This document shows, piece after piece, positions 34,628-42,441 of a stretch of DNA of 44,188 nt (positions within the stretch are counted from its first letter, which is position 1; every line of letters begins with the position of its first letter). A program made the translations under genes and the position numbers. Below the pieces are notes generated by a model, which saw nothing but the letters and a program-made list of their open reading frames with translations, did not search any database and was not told the DNA's origin. Origin of the DNA: Candidatus Effluviviaceae Genus I sp. (GTDB lineage Bacteria; Joyebacterota; Joyebacteria; Joyebacterales; Joyebacteraceae); the NCBI GenBank assembly GCA_016867725.1, contig VGIX01000015.1, positions 1-44,188 on the forward strand, written 5' to 3'.

Positions 34628-37068
34628 ACGCCGAGACGCTGAGGGGCATGCTGTCCGAGCGCGTCCTCGTCTTCGAGGGCGGGATGGGGACGCTCCTCAT
34701 GGAGCGCGTCCCGGGCCACCGCGCGCCCGACCTCCTGACCCTCGACGCGCCGCAGGTCATCGAGGAGATCCAGCGCGCGTACGTCGCGGCCGGCGCCCGA
34801 GTGCTTCAGACCTGCACGTTCGGCGCGACGCCGATCAAGCTCGACGCGATCGGCGAGCGGAGCAGGTTCGCGGAGATCAACAGGGCGGCGGTGGCGATCG
34901 CCAGGCGGGCGGCGGGAGCGGGTGAGCGCGGCGCGGCGGGAGGCGCGAAGGCACCCGTGCTCGTCGCCGGCGACCTCGGGCCGACCGGCCGGCTCGTCCG
35001 CCCGCTGGGCGACCTCTCGTTCGGCGACGCCTACGAGGCCTACCGTGCCCAGGCCGCGCTCCTCGCCGAGTGCGGCGTGGACCTCATCATCGTCGAGACG
35101 ATGATCGACCTCCGCGAGGCGAAGGCGGCGCTCCTGGCCGCGCGCGACGCCACGGGGCTTCCGGTCGTCGTCACGATGACCTTCGACGAGCACTTCACGA
35201 CACCCACCGGGACGGACCCCGTCACCGCGGCCACCGTCCTCTCGTCCATGGGCGCGTTCGCCGTGGGCGCGAACTGCTCCACGGGTCCGTCGCCGATGGT
35301 CGAGGTCGTCGGGCGGATGGCGCAGTCGTGCCGCGCGCCCATCATCGCCCAGCCGAACGCGGGCATGCCGGAGACGCACGACGGGAAGGCGGTCTATGCG
35401 ACGACCCCCGACGAGTTCGCGGCGGAGGCGTCGCGGCTGGTCGCGGCCGGCGCGTCCATGCTCGGCGGCTGCTGCGGGACGACGCCGGCGCACATCGAGG
35501 CGCTCGCGCGGGCGGTCGAGGAGCGGCGGCCGGTGGCGCGAGCGGTCCCGAGCGCGCTCAGGCTCTCGAGCCGGACCGCGACCGTCGAGATCGGGCGCGG
35601 GTTCCCGTTCGCCGTCATCGGCGAGCGCATCAACCCGACGAACCGCGCCGCGCTCTCGGAGGAGGTCCTCGACGGCCGCGTCGAGACGGTGCTGGCCGAC
35701 GGTCGTGCGCAGGCCGAGGCGGGCGCGCTCGTCCTCGACGTGAACGTGGGCGTCCCCGGCGTGGACGAGCCGGCCGCGATGGCGCGCTCGGCGCTCGCGC
35801 TCGAGAACGCGCTCGCCGCGCCGCTCTCGCTGGACTCGACGAGCGCGGCCGCGTTCGAGGCTGCCCTGAGCGAGCTCGCGGGCAAGCCCCTCCTCAACTC
35901 CGTGACGGCCGAGCGCGCGCGGCTCGACGCGATCCTCCCGCTCGCGGCGCGGCACGGAGCAGGCGTCGTCTGCCTCGCGCTGGATGAGACCGGCGTGAAG
36001 CCGTCCGCCGAGGAGCGGGTCGCGGTACTCCGCGGCATCGTCCGCGAGGCGGAGCGGCGCGGCGTGGACCGCGAGAACCTCATCCTCGACTGCGTGACGC
36101 TCGCAGCCTCGGCCGAGCAGGAGCGCGTGCCCGGCACACTCGAGGCCATCCGCGCGGTCTCGCGCGAACTCGGTCTTCCCACGGTTCTCGGCGTCTCGAA
36201 TGTGTCGCACGGACTGCCGGACCGCAGCGCGCTCAACGTCTCGTTCCTCTCGATGGCGATGGCGGCCGGCCTCGACGCCGCCATCATGAACCCGCTCGAC
36301 GCGACGATGATGGCCGCCATCCGGGCGTCGTCCGTGCTCACGGTCCGGGATCGCGGGTCGGCGGAGTACGTCCGGGCGCACCGGGCCAAGAAGAAGAGCG
36401 CGGCCGCGCCTGGCGCGGGCGCAGCGAGAGACCCCGGCGTGCGTGGGCGCATCCGCCGCGCGGTCGCGGACGGCAACGCGGCGGCGATCGAAGGGCTCGT
36501 GGACGAGGCGCTTGCCGAGGGCATCGCCCCGATGGCGCTCAACGACGAGGTCGTCGTGCCGGCGCTCGAGGAGGTCGGGCGGCGCTTCGAGCGGCGTGAG
36601 GTGTTCCTTCCGCAGATGATGCTGGCGGCTGAAGCCGTCGAGCGCGCGTTCGCCAAGATCAAGCCGCTCCTGCCGAAACACGCCGAGGCGGGGAAGGGGA
36701 CGGTCGTCCTCGCGACGGTGCAGGGCGACGTGCACGACATCGGGAAGAACATCCTGGGCAGCATGCTCGAGAGCCACGGCTACCGCGTCGTGGACCTCGG
36801 GAAGGACGTGCCCGCGGCGGCGATCGTCGAGGCGGCGCGGCGCGAGCGCGCGGACGCCGTGGCGCTCTCGGCGCTCATGACGACGACGGCGGCGCAGGTG
36901 CCGGTCGTCGTGCAAGCGTTGCGCGAGGCCGGCATCAAGGCGAAGATCATGGTCGGGGGCGCCATCGTCACGAAGCGCTTCGCGGACTCCGTCGGGGCCG
37001 ACGGCTACGCGAAGGACGCGGCGGGCGCGGTGGGCATCCTGCGAACCCTGCTTGCGGAGGACGCATGA
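34624..37068 (+). CDS. metH: Corrinoid-dependent methyltransferase, short MetH-type methionine synthase
   Basis: 814 aa. Domains in order: homocysteine methyltransferase (1-300) with VFEGGMGTLLMERVPG, zinc ligands C218 (GANCSTGP) and C283/C284 (GGCCGTTPAH); pterin-binding/methyl-THF domain (about 325-590) with VIGERINPTNR and LDVNVGVPGVDE; helical cap; and the B12-binding domain with DVHDIGKNILG (cobalt ligand His704). The C-terminal AdoMet-binding reactivation domain of classical MetH is absent, so oxidised cobalamin must be repaired by a separate protein. Start is a GTG overlapping metF, and the stop overlaps the Fe-S protein gene as ATGA. Confidence 0.93.
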   Translation: MNAETLRGMLSERVLVFEGGMGTLLMERVPGHRAPDLLTLDAPQVIEEIQRAYVAAGARVLQTCTFGATPIKLDAIGERSRFAEINRAAVAIARRAAGAGERGAAGGAKAPVLVAGDLGPTGRLVRPLGDLSFGDAYEAYRAQAALLAECGVDLIIVETMIDLREAKAALLAARDATGLPVVVTMTFDEHFTTPTGTDPVTAATVLSSMGAFAVGANCSTGPSPMVEVVGRMAQSCRAPIIAQPNAGMPETHDGKAVYATTPDEFAAEASRLVAAGASMLGGCCGTTPAHIEALARAVEERRPVARAVPSALRLSSRTATVEIGRGFPFAVIGERINPTNRAALSEEVLDGRVETVLADGRAQAEAGALVLDVNVGVPGVDEPAAMARSALALENALAAPLSLDSTSAAAFEAALSELAGKPLLNSVTAERARLDAILPLAARHGAGVVCLALDETGVKPSAEERVAVLRGIVREAERRGVDRENLILDCVTLAASAEQERVPGTLEAIRAVSRELGLPTVLGVSNVSHGLPDRSALNVSFLSMAMAAGLDAAIMNPLDATMMAAIRASSVLTVRDRGSAEYVRAHRAKKKSAAAPGAGAARDPGVRGRIRRAVADGNAAAIEGLVDEALAEGIAPMALNDEVVVPALEEVGRRFERREVFLPQMMLAAEAVERAFAKIKPLLPKHAEAGKGTVVLATVQGDVHDIGKNILGSMLESHGYRVVDLGKDVPAAAIVEAARRERADAVALSALMTTTAAQVPVVVQALREAGIKAKIMVGGAIVTKRFADSVGADGYAKDAAGAVGILRTLLAEDA

Positions 37069-37931
37069 AGCGCAGCATCATCACCATCGACGAGTCGAAG
37101 TGCACGGGCTGCGGGCTCTGCATCCCGGGCTGCCCCGAGGGCGCCCTTCAGATCATCGACGGCAAGGCGCGGCTCGTGAGCGACCTCATGTGCGACGGTC
37201 TCGGCGCGTGCATCGGCACCTGCCCCGAGGGCGCGATCACGATCGAGGAGCGCGAGGCCGAGCCGTACGACGAGCGGAAGGTGATGGAGGGGATCGTGAG
37301 GCAGGGGCCGGGCACCATCCGGGCGCACCTCGCGCACCTCAAGGACCACGGTCAGACCGAGTACCTGAACCAAGCCGTCGCCTTCCTTCGCGAGAAGGGC
37401 ATCGCGGTCCCGACCGCCCCGTCGCAGCCTGCGGCCTGCGCGCCGGCGAGCGGGTGCCCGGGGTCGCGGTCGCAGTCGTTCGGGCCGCGCCCCGCCGCGC
37501 GTGGCGGGCCCGCGGGGAACGAGCGAGGCGCCGGCGGTCAGCAACCCTCCGAGCTCTCGCACTGGCCGGTGCAGATGCACCTCATCAACCCGGCGGCCCC
37601 GCACTTCCAGGGCGCGGACCTCGTTCTCGCCGCCGACTGCGTCGCGTACGCGCTCGGCGACTTCCACCGCTCGTACCTCAGGGGGAAGACGCTCGCCATC
37701 GCGTGCCCGAAGCTGGACGAGCGCCAGGAGGTGTACCTCGAGAAGCTCAAGACGCTCATCGAGGAAGCGAAGATCAACACGCTCACGGTGACGATCATGG
37801 AGGTCCCCTGCTGTCGAGGTCTTGTCGCGCTCGCGAGAGCGGCGGCCGCCCAGGCGTCGCGCAAGGTGCCGGTGAAGGTCGTCGTCGTCGGGGTGCGGGG
37901 GGATGTGCTCTCGGAGGAGTGGGTAGCCTAG
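37065..37931 (+). CDS. Iron-sulfur (ferredoxin-type) protein of the one-carbon operon
   Basis: 288 aa. The N-terminus holds a classical 4Fe-4S motif (CTGCGLCIPGCPEG) and a second, unusual set of three cysteines (CDGLGACIGTCPEG). A linker with Pro/Ala/Gly (about 110-165) leads to a C-terminal domain with further conserved-looking cysteines: VLAADCVAYALGDFHR, IACPKLDERQEVY, and IMEVPCCRGLVAL. This family occurs in many anaerobes and is usually annotated only as 4Fe-4S protein. Coupled by ATGA to metH, it is a natural candidate to deliver electrons to MetV/MetF or to reactivate the corrinoid of MetH; that role is inferred. Confidence 0.85.
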   Translation: MKRSIITIDESKCTGCGLCIPGCPEGALQIIDGKARLVSDLMCDGLGACIGTCPEGAITIEEREAEPYDERKVMEGIVRQGPGTIRAHLAHLKDHGQTEYLNQAVAFLREKGIAVPTAPSQPAACAPASGCPGSRSQSFGPRPAARGGPAGNERGAGGQQPSELSHWPVQMHLINPAAPHFQGADLVLAADCVAYALGDFHRSYLRGKTLAIACPKLDERQEVYLEKLKTLIEEAKINTLTVTIMEVPCCRGLVALARAAAAQASRKVPVKVVVVGVRGDVLSEEWVA

Positions 37932-37989
37932 GTCAGGGAAGGTGGGGAAAGGCCGTGGGCGTCGCGCGATGCGCGTGCGTCGAGTACAG

Positions 37990-38015
37990 GCCGGGGTGCG
38001 GACGAGCGCCCCGGC
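37990..38015 (+). terminator. Probable terminator of the one-carbon operon
   Basis: 10-bp stem with one G-U pair (37990-37999 / 38006-38015), 6-nt loop, then TTCGTGTGGTT. It lies 58 nt past the last stop codon. Confidence 0.5.
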
Positions 38016-38059
38016 TTCGTGTGGTTCGCACCTCGATCGTGGGTGAGTGCCATTCGTCG

Positions 38060-38088
38060 TTGGAGCGACGCGCAATCAGTGGTACAAT
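38060..38088 (+). promoter_or_regulatory. Promoter of the GEVED-containing secreted protein gene
   Basis: TTGGAG (38060-38065), 17 bp, TACAAT (38083-38088; five of six). Leader of about 65 nt. Confidence 0.6.
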
Positions 38089-38159
38089 ACCCACGTCGGG
38101 AGACAGTTCGAGGCGCCCGCCGTCGGGCGGCCCCAGAGGATGGGGCGAGGAGGGCAGCG

Positions 38160-40406
38160 ATGGCAAGGCGAGCGATGTCCCTGTGCGTTCTCGCGCTGAT
38201 CGCGGCAGCGAGTGGCCCCGCGGGGGCCGACTGGAACACGGGCGATCCCTACAAGTGGGTGCAGTACCCCGACCTCTCGACCTACGGCATGGACATCAAC
38301 GCGACGGCGGTCGAGTCGGGGGAACCTCGGATCGTCCTTGCCGACGACTTCCTCTGCACGGCGAGGACCCTGATCACGGACATACACGTCTGGGGCTCGT
38401 GGCGGTACGACCGCCTTCCCTTCGGCTGGGACCCCGGAGCCGTGACGTTCATGGTCGCGATCCTCTCCGACATCCCCGCGAGCGAGAGCCCAACCGGCTA
38501 CAGCATGCCCGGGAATGTGCTCTGGACGCGGGAGTTCGCGCCGGGGAGCTTCGAGGTCAGGCAGTGGGCCGTCGGATTGCAGGAGTGGTGGTGGGGCCCG
38601 CAGGAGGCACCCATCTTCCCGGGAGACTCGGTGTGCTGGCAGTACAACTTCCAGATCCCACCTCCCGACGCGTTCCTTCAGCAGGGAACGCCGACGGCGC
38701 CCGTCGTGTACTGGCTGGCCCTGCATGCGCGCCCGGAGGACTTGATATCCGTCCCGCCGGTTCGCTTCGGGTGGAAGACCTCGCCGGATCACTGGAACGA
38801 CGCCGCCGTGTGGAACTGGCTGCCGAGCGGCGGGTACTGGCAGCCGATGTTCTATCCGCCGCCACATCCGCTGGCGGGTCAGCAGATTGACCTCGCCTTC
38901 GTCATCACCGAGCTGGGCGGCACGGACTGGGGGGATGCCCCCGACCCGCCGTACCCCACGCTCTCGGGCGCGAGCAACGGCGCGAACCACACGATCGTCC
39001 CCGGGGTCTACCTGGGCCAGACCGTGGACTCGGAAGGCAACGGGCAGCCCGACGCGAACGCGCTCGGCGACGACCTGTCGGGCGTGGACGATGAGGACGG
39101 CATCACGTTCCTGTCGCCCCTTGTGCCAGGCACGTGGGCACAGGTTCAGGTCGAGGCATCGACGCCTGGGTACCTGAGCGGCTGGGTTGACTTCAACGGC
39201 GACGGGTTCTGGCTCTCCTCGCAGGGTGACTGGATCCTGACGGGCCAGTACATCCCGGCAGGGACGAGCACGGTCAGCTTCCTGGTGCCCAGCGCGGCGA
39301 CCCCTGGCATTCAGACGTTCGCACGATTCCGCTTCACGACCCAGGCCTGGACGGCGTGGCCGTCGGGGCCCGCGCCTGACGGAGAGGTCGAGGATTACGC
39401 GGTCGTCATCTCGCATCCTCAGACCAGCGACAAGTGGATCCAGTATCCGGACCTTCGCGAGTCGGGCATTGACATCAACGTGAGCCACGACCGAGCGCTG
39501 GCCGACGACTTCCTCTGCACCTCTCCTGGGCGCGTGACGCAGATCCGCATCTGGGGATCGTGGCTCGGCGACTGGCTGCCGTGGGGGAGCGATCCGGAGG
39601 CCGTCGGCTTCAGGCTCAGCATCCGGGCGGACATCCCTGCCTGGGAGAGCCCGACCGGCTACAGCATGCCCGGCGAGCTGCTCTGGACGCGCTACTTCAT
39701 GGCGGGCGGGCCGAGCGGCTTCGTTGCCGAGGAGTGGTTCAATGCGCCGGAAGGGTGGTTCGACCCGTACCCGCCGCCGGGAAGCTACCAGTTCCCGGCT
39801 GACTGGACCTGCTGGCGCTATACGTTCCGCATTCCCGGGCCGCTGGCGTTCCACCAGGTGGGCATGCCGGACCGCCCGATCGTGTACTGGCTCGAGGTGC
39901 AAGCGTACCCTGACGACCCCGAGGCGCTGTTCGGATGGAAAGCCTCGGTGGACCACTGGAACGACGATGCGGTCTGGGCCCTGCTGCCCAACCCTGCGTG
40001 GTTCGAACTCGTGTACCCGCCCGGGCACCCATTCGCCGGCGAGTCGATCGACCTCGCGTTCTCGATCTACTGCGGGTACGGCACGGACGTGCCGGAGGGC
40101 GGTGAGCCCGCGCAGGTGATCCCCGAGCGCTTCGGCCTGCGCCAGAACGTCCCGAACCCGTTCAACCCTGTGACGGCCATCGGCTACGACGTGCCGGCGG
40201 GCGGCGGCCGGGTGACCCTCGAGGTGTTCGACGTGAGCGGCCGGCTGGTGCGGACGCTCGTGGACGGGTTCGTGAGCGAGGGCGTCCGGAGTGCCTCGTG
40301 GGACGGCCGCGACGGCGAGGGCAAGGAGGTCGGCTCGGGGGTGTACTTCTGCCGCATGAAGGCGGGGGAGACCGAGCAGACCGTGAAGATGACGCTCTTG
40401 AAGTAG
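38160..40406 (+). CDS. Secreted protein: duplicated module flanking a GEVED domain, with FlgD-Ig/T9SS-type tail
   Basis: 748 aa. GAGGAGGG precedes the ATG; signal peptide residues 1-23. A module of about 215 residues occurs twice (about 25-255 and 420-645). Both copies show K-W-[VI]-Q-Y-P-D-L, [GS]x[15 protein letters not shown] and [10 protein letters not shown].[LV]LWTR at corresponding places. Between them is a GEVED-type domain with [38 protein letters not shown] and DGEVEDYAV. The last 85 residues form a FlgD-Ig-like domain ([44 protein letters not shown]) used as a type IX secretion signal. No catalytic site was recognised; a surface or matrix role is likely. Confidence 0.82.
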   Translation: MARRAMSLCVLALIAAASGPAGADWNTGDPYKWVQYPDLSTYGMDINATAVESGEPRIVLADDFLCTARTLITDIHVWGSWRYDRLPFGWDPGAVTFMVAILSDIPASESPTGYSMPGNVLWTREFAPGSFEVRQWAVGLQEWWWGPQEAPIFPGDSVCWQYNFQIPPPDAFLQQGTPTAPVVYWLALHARPEDLISVPPVRFGWKTSPDHWNDAAVWNWLPSGGYWQPMFYPPPHPLAGQQIDLAFVITELGGTDWGDAPDPPYPTLSGASNGANHTIVPGVYLGQTVDSEGNGQPDANALGDDLSGVDDEDGITFLSPLVPGTWAQVQVEASTPGYLSGWVDFNGDGFWLSSQGDWILTGQYIPAGTSTVSFLVPSAATPGIQTFARFRFTTQAWTAWPSGPAPDGEVEDYAVVISHPQTSDKWIQYPDLRESGIDINVSHDRALADDFLCTSPGRVTQIRIWGSWLGDWLPWGSDPEAVGFRLSIRADIPAWESPTGYSMPGELLWTRYFMAGGPSGFVAEEWFNAPEGWFDPYPPPGSYQFPADWTCWRYTFRIPGPLAFHQVGMPDRPIVYWLEVQAYPDDPEALFGWKASVDHWNDDAVWALLPNPAWFELVYPPGHPFAGESIDLAFSIYCGYGTDVPEGGEPAQVIPERFGLRQNVPNPFNPVTAIGYDVPAGGGRVTLEVFDVSGRLVRTLVDGFVSEGVRSASWDGRDGEGKEVGSGVYFCRMKAGETEQTVKMTLLK

Positions 40407-40433
40407 CCTTCCGCGGAGGAGTCCGTGGTCTCA

Positions 40434-40464
40434 AGGGGCCCCCGGCCCGACGCCGGGGGCCCCT
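40434..40464 (+). terminator. Terminator after the GEVED-containing protein gene
   Basis: Perfect 13-bp stem (40434-40446 / 40452-40464) with a 5-nt loop, 28 nt past the stop. Weak U-tract (TCTGTGCTT). Confidence 0.7.
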
Positions 40465-40470
40465 CTGTGC

Positions 40471-40500
40471 TTGCGCCGGCCGCGCCGCGCGCCGTACCAT
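40471..40500 (+). promoter_or_regulatory. Promoter of cysK-cysE
   Basis: TTGCGC (40471-40476), 18 bp, TACCAT (40495-40500). The same two hexamers recur at other promoters in the window. Leader of about 40 nt. Confidence 0.5.
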
Positions 40501-40545
40501 CAGCCCCGCTGTGTGGCCGCGTCCGGTGCGCTTCGGGGGCGAGTG

Positions 40546-41508
40546 ATGCGGATCTTCGATGACAACAGCCTGACCATCGGCAACACGCCGCTCGTGCGGC
40601 TCGGCCGTCTCGCCCGCGATCTCGCGGGCACCGTGCTCGCGAAGATCGAGGGGCGGAATCCCGCCTACTCCGTGAAGTGCCGCGTCGGCGCCGCGATGAT
40701 CTGGGACGCGGAGCGGCGCGGCGTCCTCACGCCCGGGTCGCGCGATGTGACGGTCGTCGAGCCGACGAGCGGGAACACGGGCATCGCGCTCGCGTTCGTG
40801 TGCGCGCTCAGGGGCTATCCACTCATCCTCACCATGCCCGAGACGATGTCCGTCGAGCGACGGAAGATGCTCAAGGCCTTCGGCGCGAGCATCGTGCTCA
40901 CGGATGGCGCGAAGGGCATGGCCGGCGCTGTCGCCAGGGCCGAGGAGATCGTCGCCTCGGATCCCGCGAGACACTTCATGCCGCAGCAGTTCAGGAACCC
41001 CGCGAACCCCGAGATCCACTTCAGGACCACGGGCCCCGAGATCTGGAACGACACCGGGGGCACGGTGGACGTCCTCGTCGCGGGCGTGGGAACCGGCGGG
41101 ACGATCACGGGCGTGAGTCGCTACATCAAGGGCACGCAGGGGAAGGCCATTCGCTCGATCGCCGTGGAGCCTGCGCGGTCGCCGGTGCTGACGGCCGTCC
41201 GCGCGGGTCGCCCGCCGACGCCCGGGCGGCACGGGATCCAGGGCATCGGCGCGGGCTTCAAGCCGGACATCCTCGACCTCACGCTCGTGGACGAGATCGC
41301 GACGGTGAGCGATGAGGAGGCCGTCGAGTTCGCTCGCCGCCTTCACAAGGAGGAAGGGATCAGCTGCGGCATCTCGAGCGGGGCCGCCGCGGCGGTGGCC
41401 TGCAGGGTGGCCGCGGAACCTGCGAGCGCGGGCAGGACGATCGTGGTCGTCCTGCCGGACGCCGGCGAGCGGTACCTGAGCACGGCGATCTTCGAGGAGA
41501 AGACCTGA
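40546..41508 (+). CDS. cysK: Cysteine synthase (O-acetylserine sulfhydrylase)
   Basis: PLP enzyme of 320 aa that makes cysteine from O-acetylserine and sulfide. [12 protein letters not shown] at the start, [14 protein letters not shown] with the PLP lysine, the PLP-phosphate/substrate loop [28 protein letters not shown] and [15 protein letters not shown] are all typical of CysK. The stop shares a base with the cysE start (TGATG), so the two enzymes of the pathway are coupled and may form the cysteine synthase complex. Confidence 0.95.
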   Translation: MRIFDDNSLTIGNTPLVRLGRLARDLAGTVLAKIEGRNPAYSVKCRVGAAMIWDAERRGVLTPGSRDVTVVEPTSGNTGIALAFVCALRGYPLILTMPETMSVERRKMLKAFGASIVLTDGAKGMAGAVARAEEIVASDPARHFMPQQFRNPANPEIHFRTTGPEIWNDTGGTVDVLVAGVGTGGTITGVSRYIKGTQGKAIRSIAVEPARSPVLTAVRAGRPPTPGRHGIQGIGAGFKPDILDLTLVDEIATVSDEEAVEFARRLHKEEGISCGISSGAAAAVACRVAAEPASAGRTIVVVLPDAGERYLSTAIFEEKT

Positions 41509-42431
41509 TGGCGAAGATCAGGAAAGCGCAGGCCGGCACGTGCGCGCCCGGCGACATCACACGGATCGCAAAGGCCCTGTGCCGTGGCAGTCGGAAGCTC
41601 CCGCGGGCGGTCCCGTCCTCGAAGCGCGGCACGATGCCGTCCGGCACGGTGCTCGTGGACCTCGTCGAGCAGCTCCGCACGGCGCTCTTCCCCGGCTACT
41701 TCGGCAAGAGCGACGTCTCGGACGAGTCCATGAAGTTCCACGCGGGCGTGGTGCTCGACGCCGTGCTCGGCGCGCTGCCGGAGCAGATCGAGTGCGGGTT
41801 CGGGGTCATGGGCGAGGGGCGGAACCGGCACGGGCAGGACGCGTTCGAGATCACGCGCGCGTTTCTCACGTCGCTCCCGCGCGTGCAGGCGCTCCTCGCG
41901 ACCGATGCCGAGGCGGCGTTCGAGGGCGACCCGGCGGCGGCGTCACCGGAGGAGACGATCTTCTGCTACCCGGGCATGCTCGCGGTGACGTACCACCGGC
42001 TCGCGCACGAGCTGTACCGTCTCGGGGCGCCGCTCATCCCGCGCATCCTCTCCGAGCACGCGCACAGCCGCACGGGCATTGACATCCACCCCGGCGCGAC
42101 CATCGGCAAGTCGTTCTTCATTGACCACGGGACGGGCGTCGTGATCGGCGAGACGACGGTCATCGGACGGCGCGTGCGGCTCTACCAGGGTGTGACGCTC
42201 GGCGCGGTGAGCTTCCCGAAGGACGAGCACGGCAACCCGATCAAGGGCGTCCCGAGGCATCCCATCGTCGAGGACGACGTCATCATCTACGCCGGCGCGA
42301 CGATCCTCGGGCGCGTGACCATCGGCCGCCGCTCCGTTATCGGCGGCGGCGTGTGGCTCACGCACAGCGTGCCGCGGGGGACGGTGCTGTCGCAGGCGGA
42401 GGAGAGGAGCGGCAGGCCGAAGCCCGGCTAG
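41508..42431 (+). CDS. cysE: Serine O-acetyltransferase
   Basis: 307 aa. Acetylates serine with acetyl-CoA, giving the CysK substrate. The N-terminal helical region is followed by a left-handed beta-helix with the usual hexapeptides: HSRTGIDIHPGATIGKSFFI, DHGTGVVIGETTVIGRRVRL, YQGVTLGAVSFPKD, and GVPRHPIVEDDVIIYAGATI. Catalytic His residues in DIHPGA and DHGTG are present. The N-terminus is longer than in Escherichia coli CysE and has a basic segment (RGSRKLPRAV). The C-terminus lacks a clear isoleucine-ended CysK-binding tail; it ends GRPKPG. Confidence 0.93.
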   Translation: MAKIRKAQAGTCAPGDITRIAKALCRGSRKLPRAVPSSKRGTMPSGTVLVDLVEQLRTALFPGYFGKSDVSDESMKFHAGVVLDAVLGALPEQIECGFGVMGEGRNRHGQDAFEITRAFLTSLPRVQALLATDAEAAFEGDPAAASPEETIFCYPGMLAVTYHRLAHELYRLGAPLIPRILSEHAHSRTGIDIHPGATIGKSFFIDHGTGVVIGETTVIGRRVRLYQGVTLGAVSFPKDEHGNPIKGVPRHPIVEDDVIIYAGATILGRVTIGRRSVIGGGVWLTHSVPRGTVLSQAEERSGRPKPG

Positions 42432-42441
42432 GAGGTGTTGC

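Noticed and set aside
33958-36915. 985-codon minus-strand frame opposite metF-metH
   Set aside because: Shadow of metF and metH; amino-acid composition is biased and no domain is seen.
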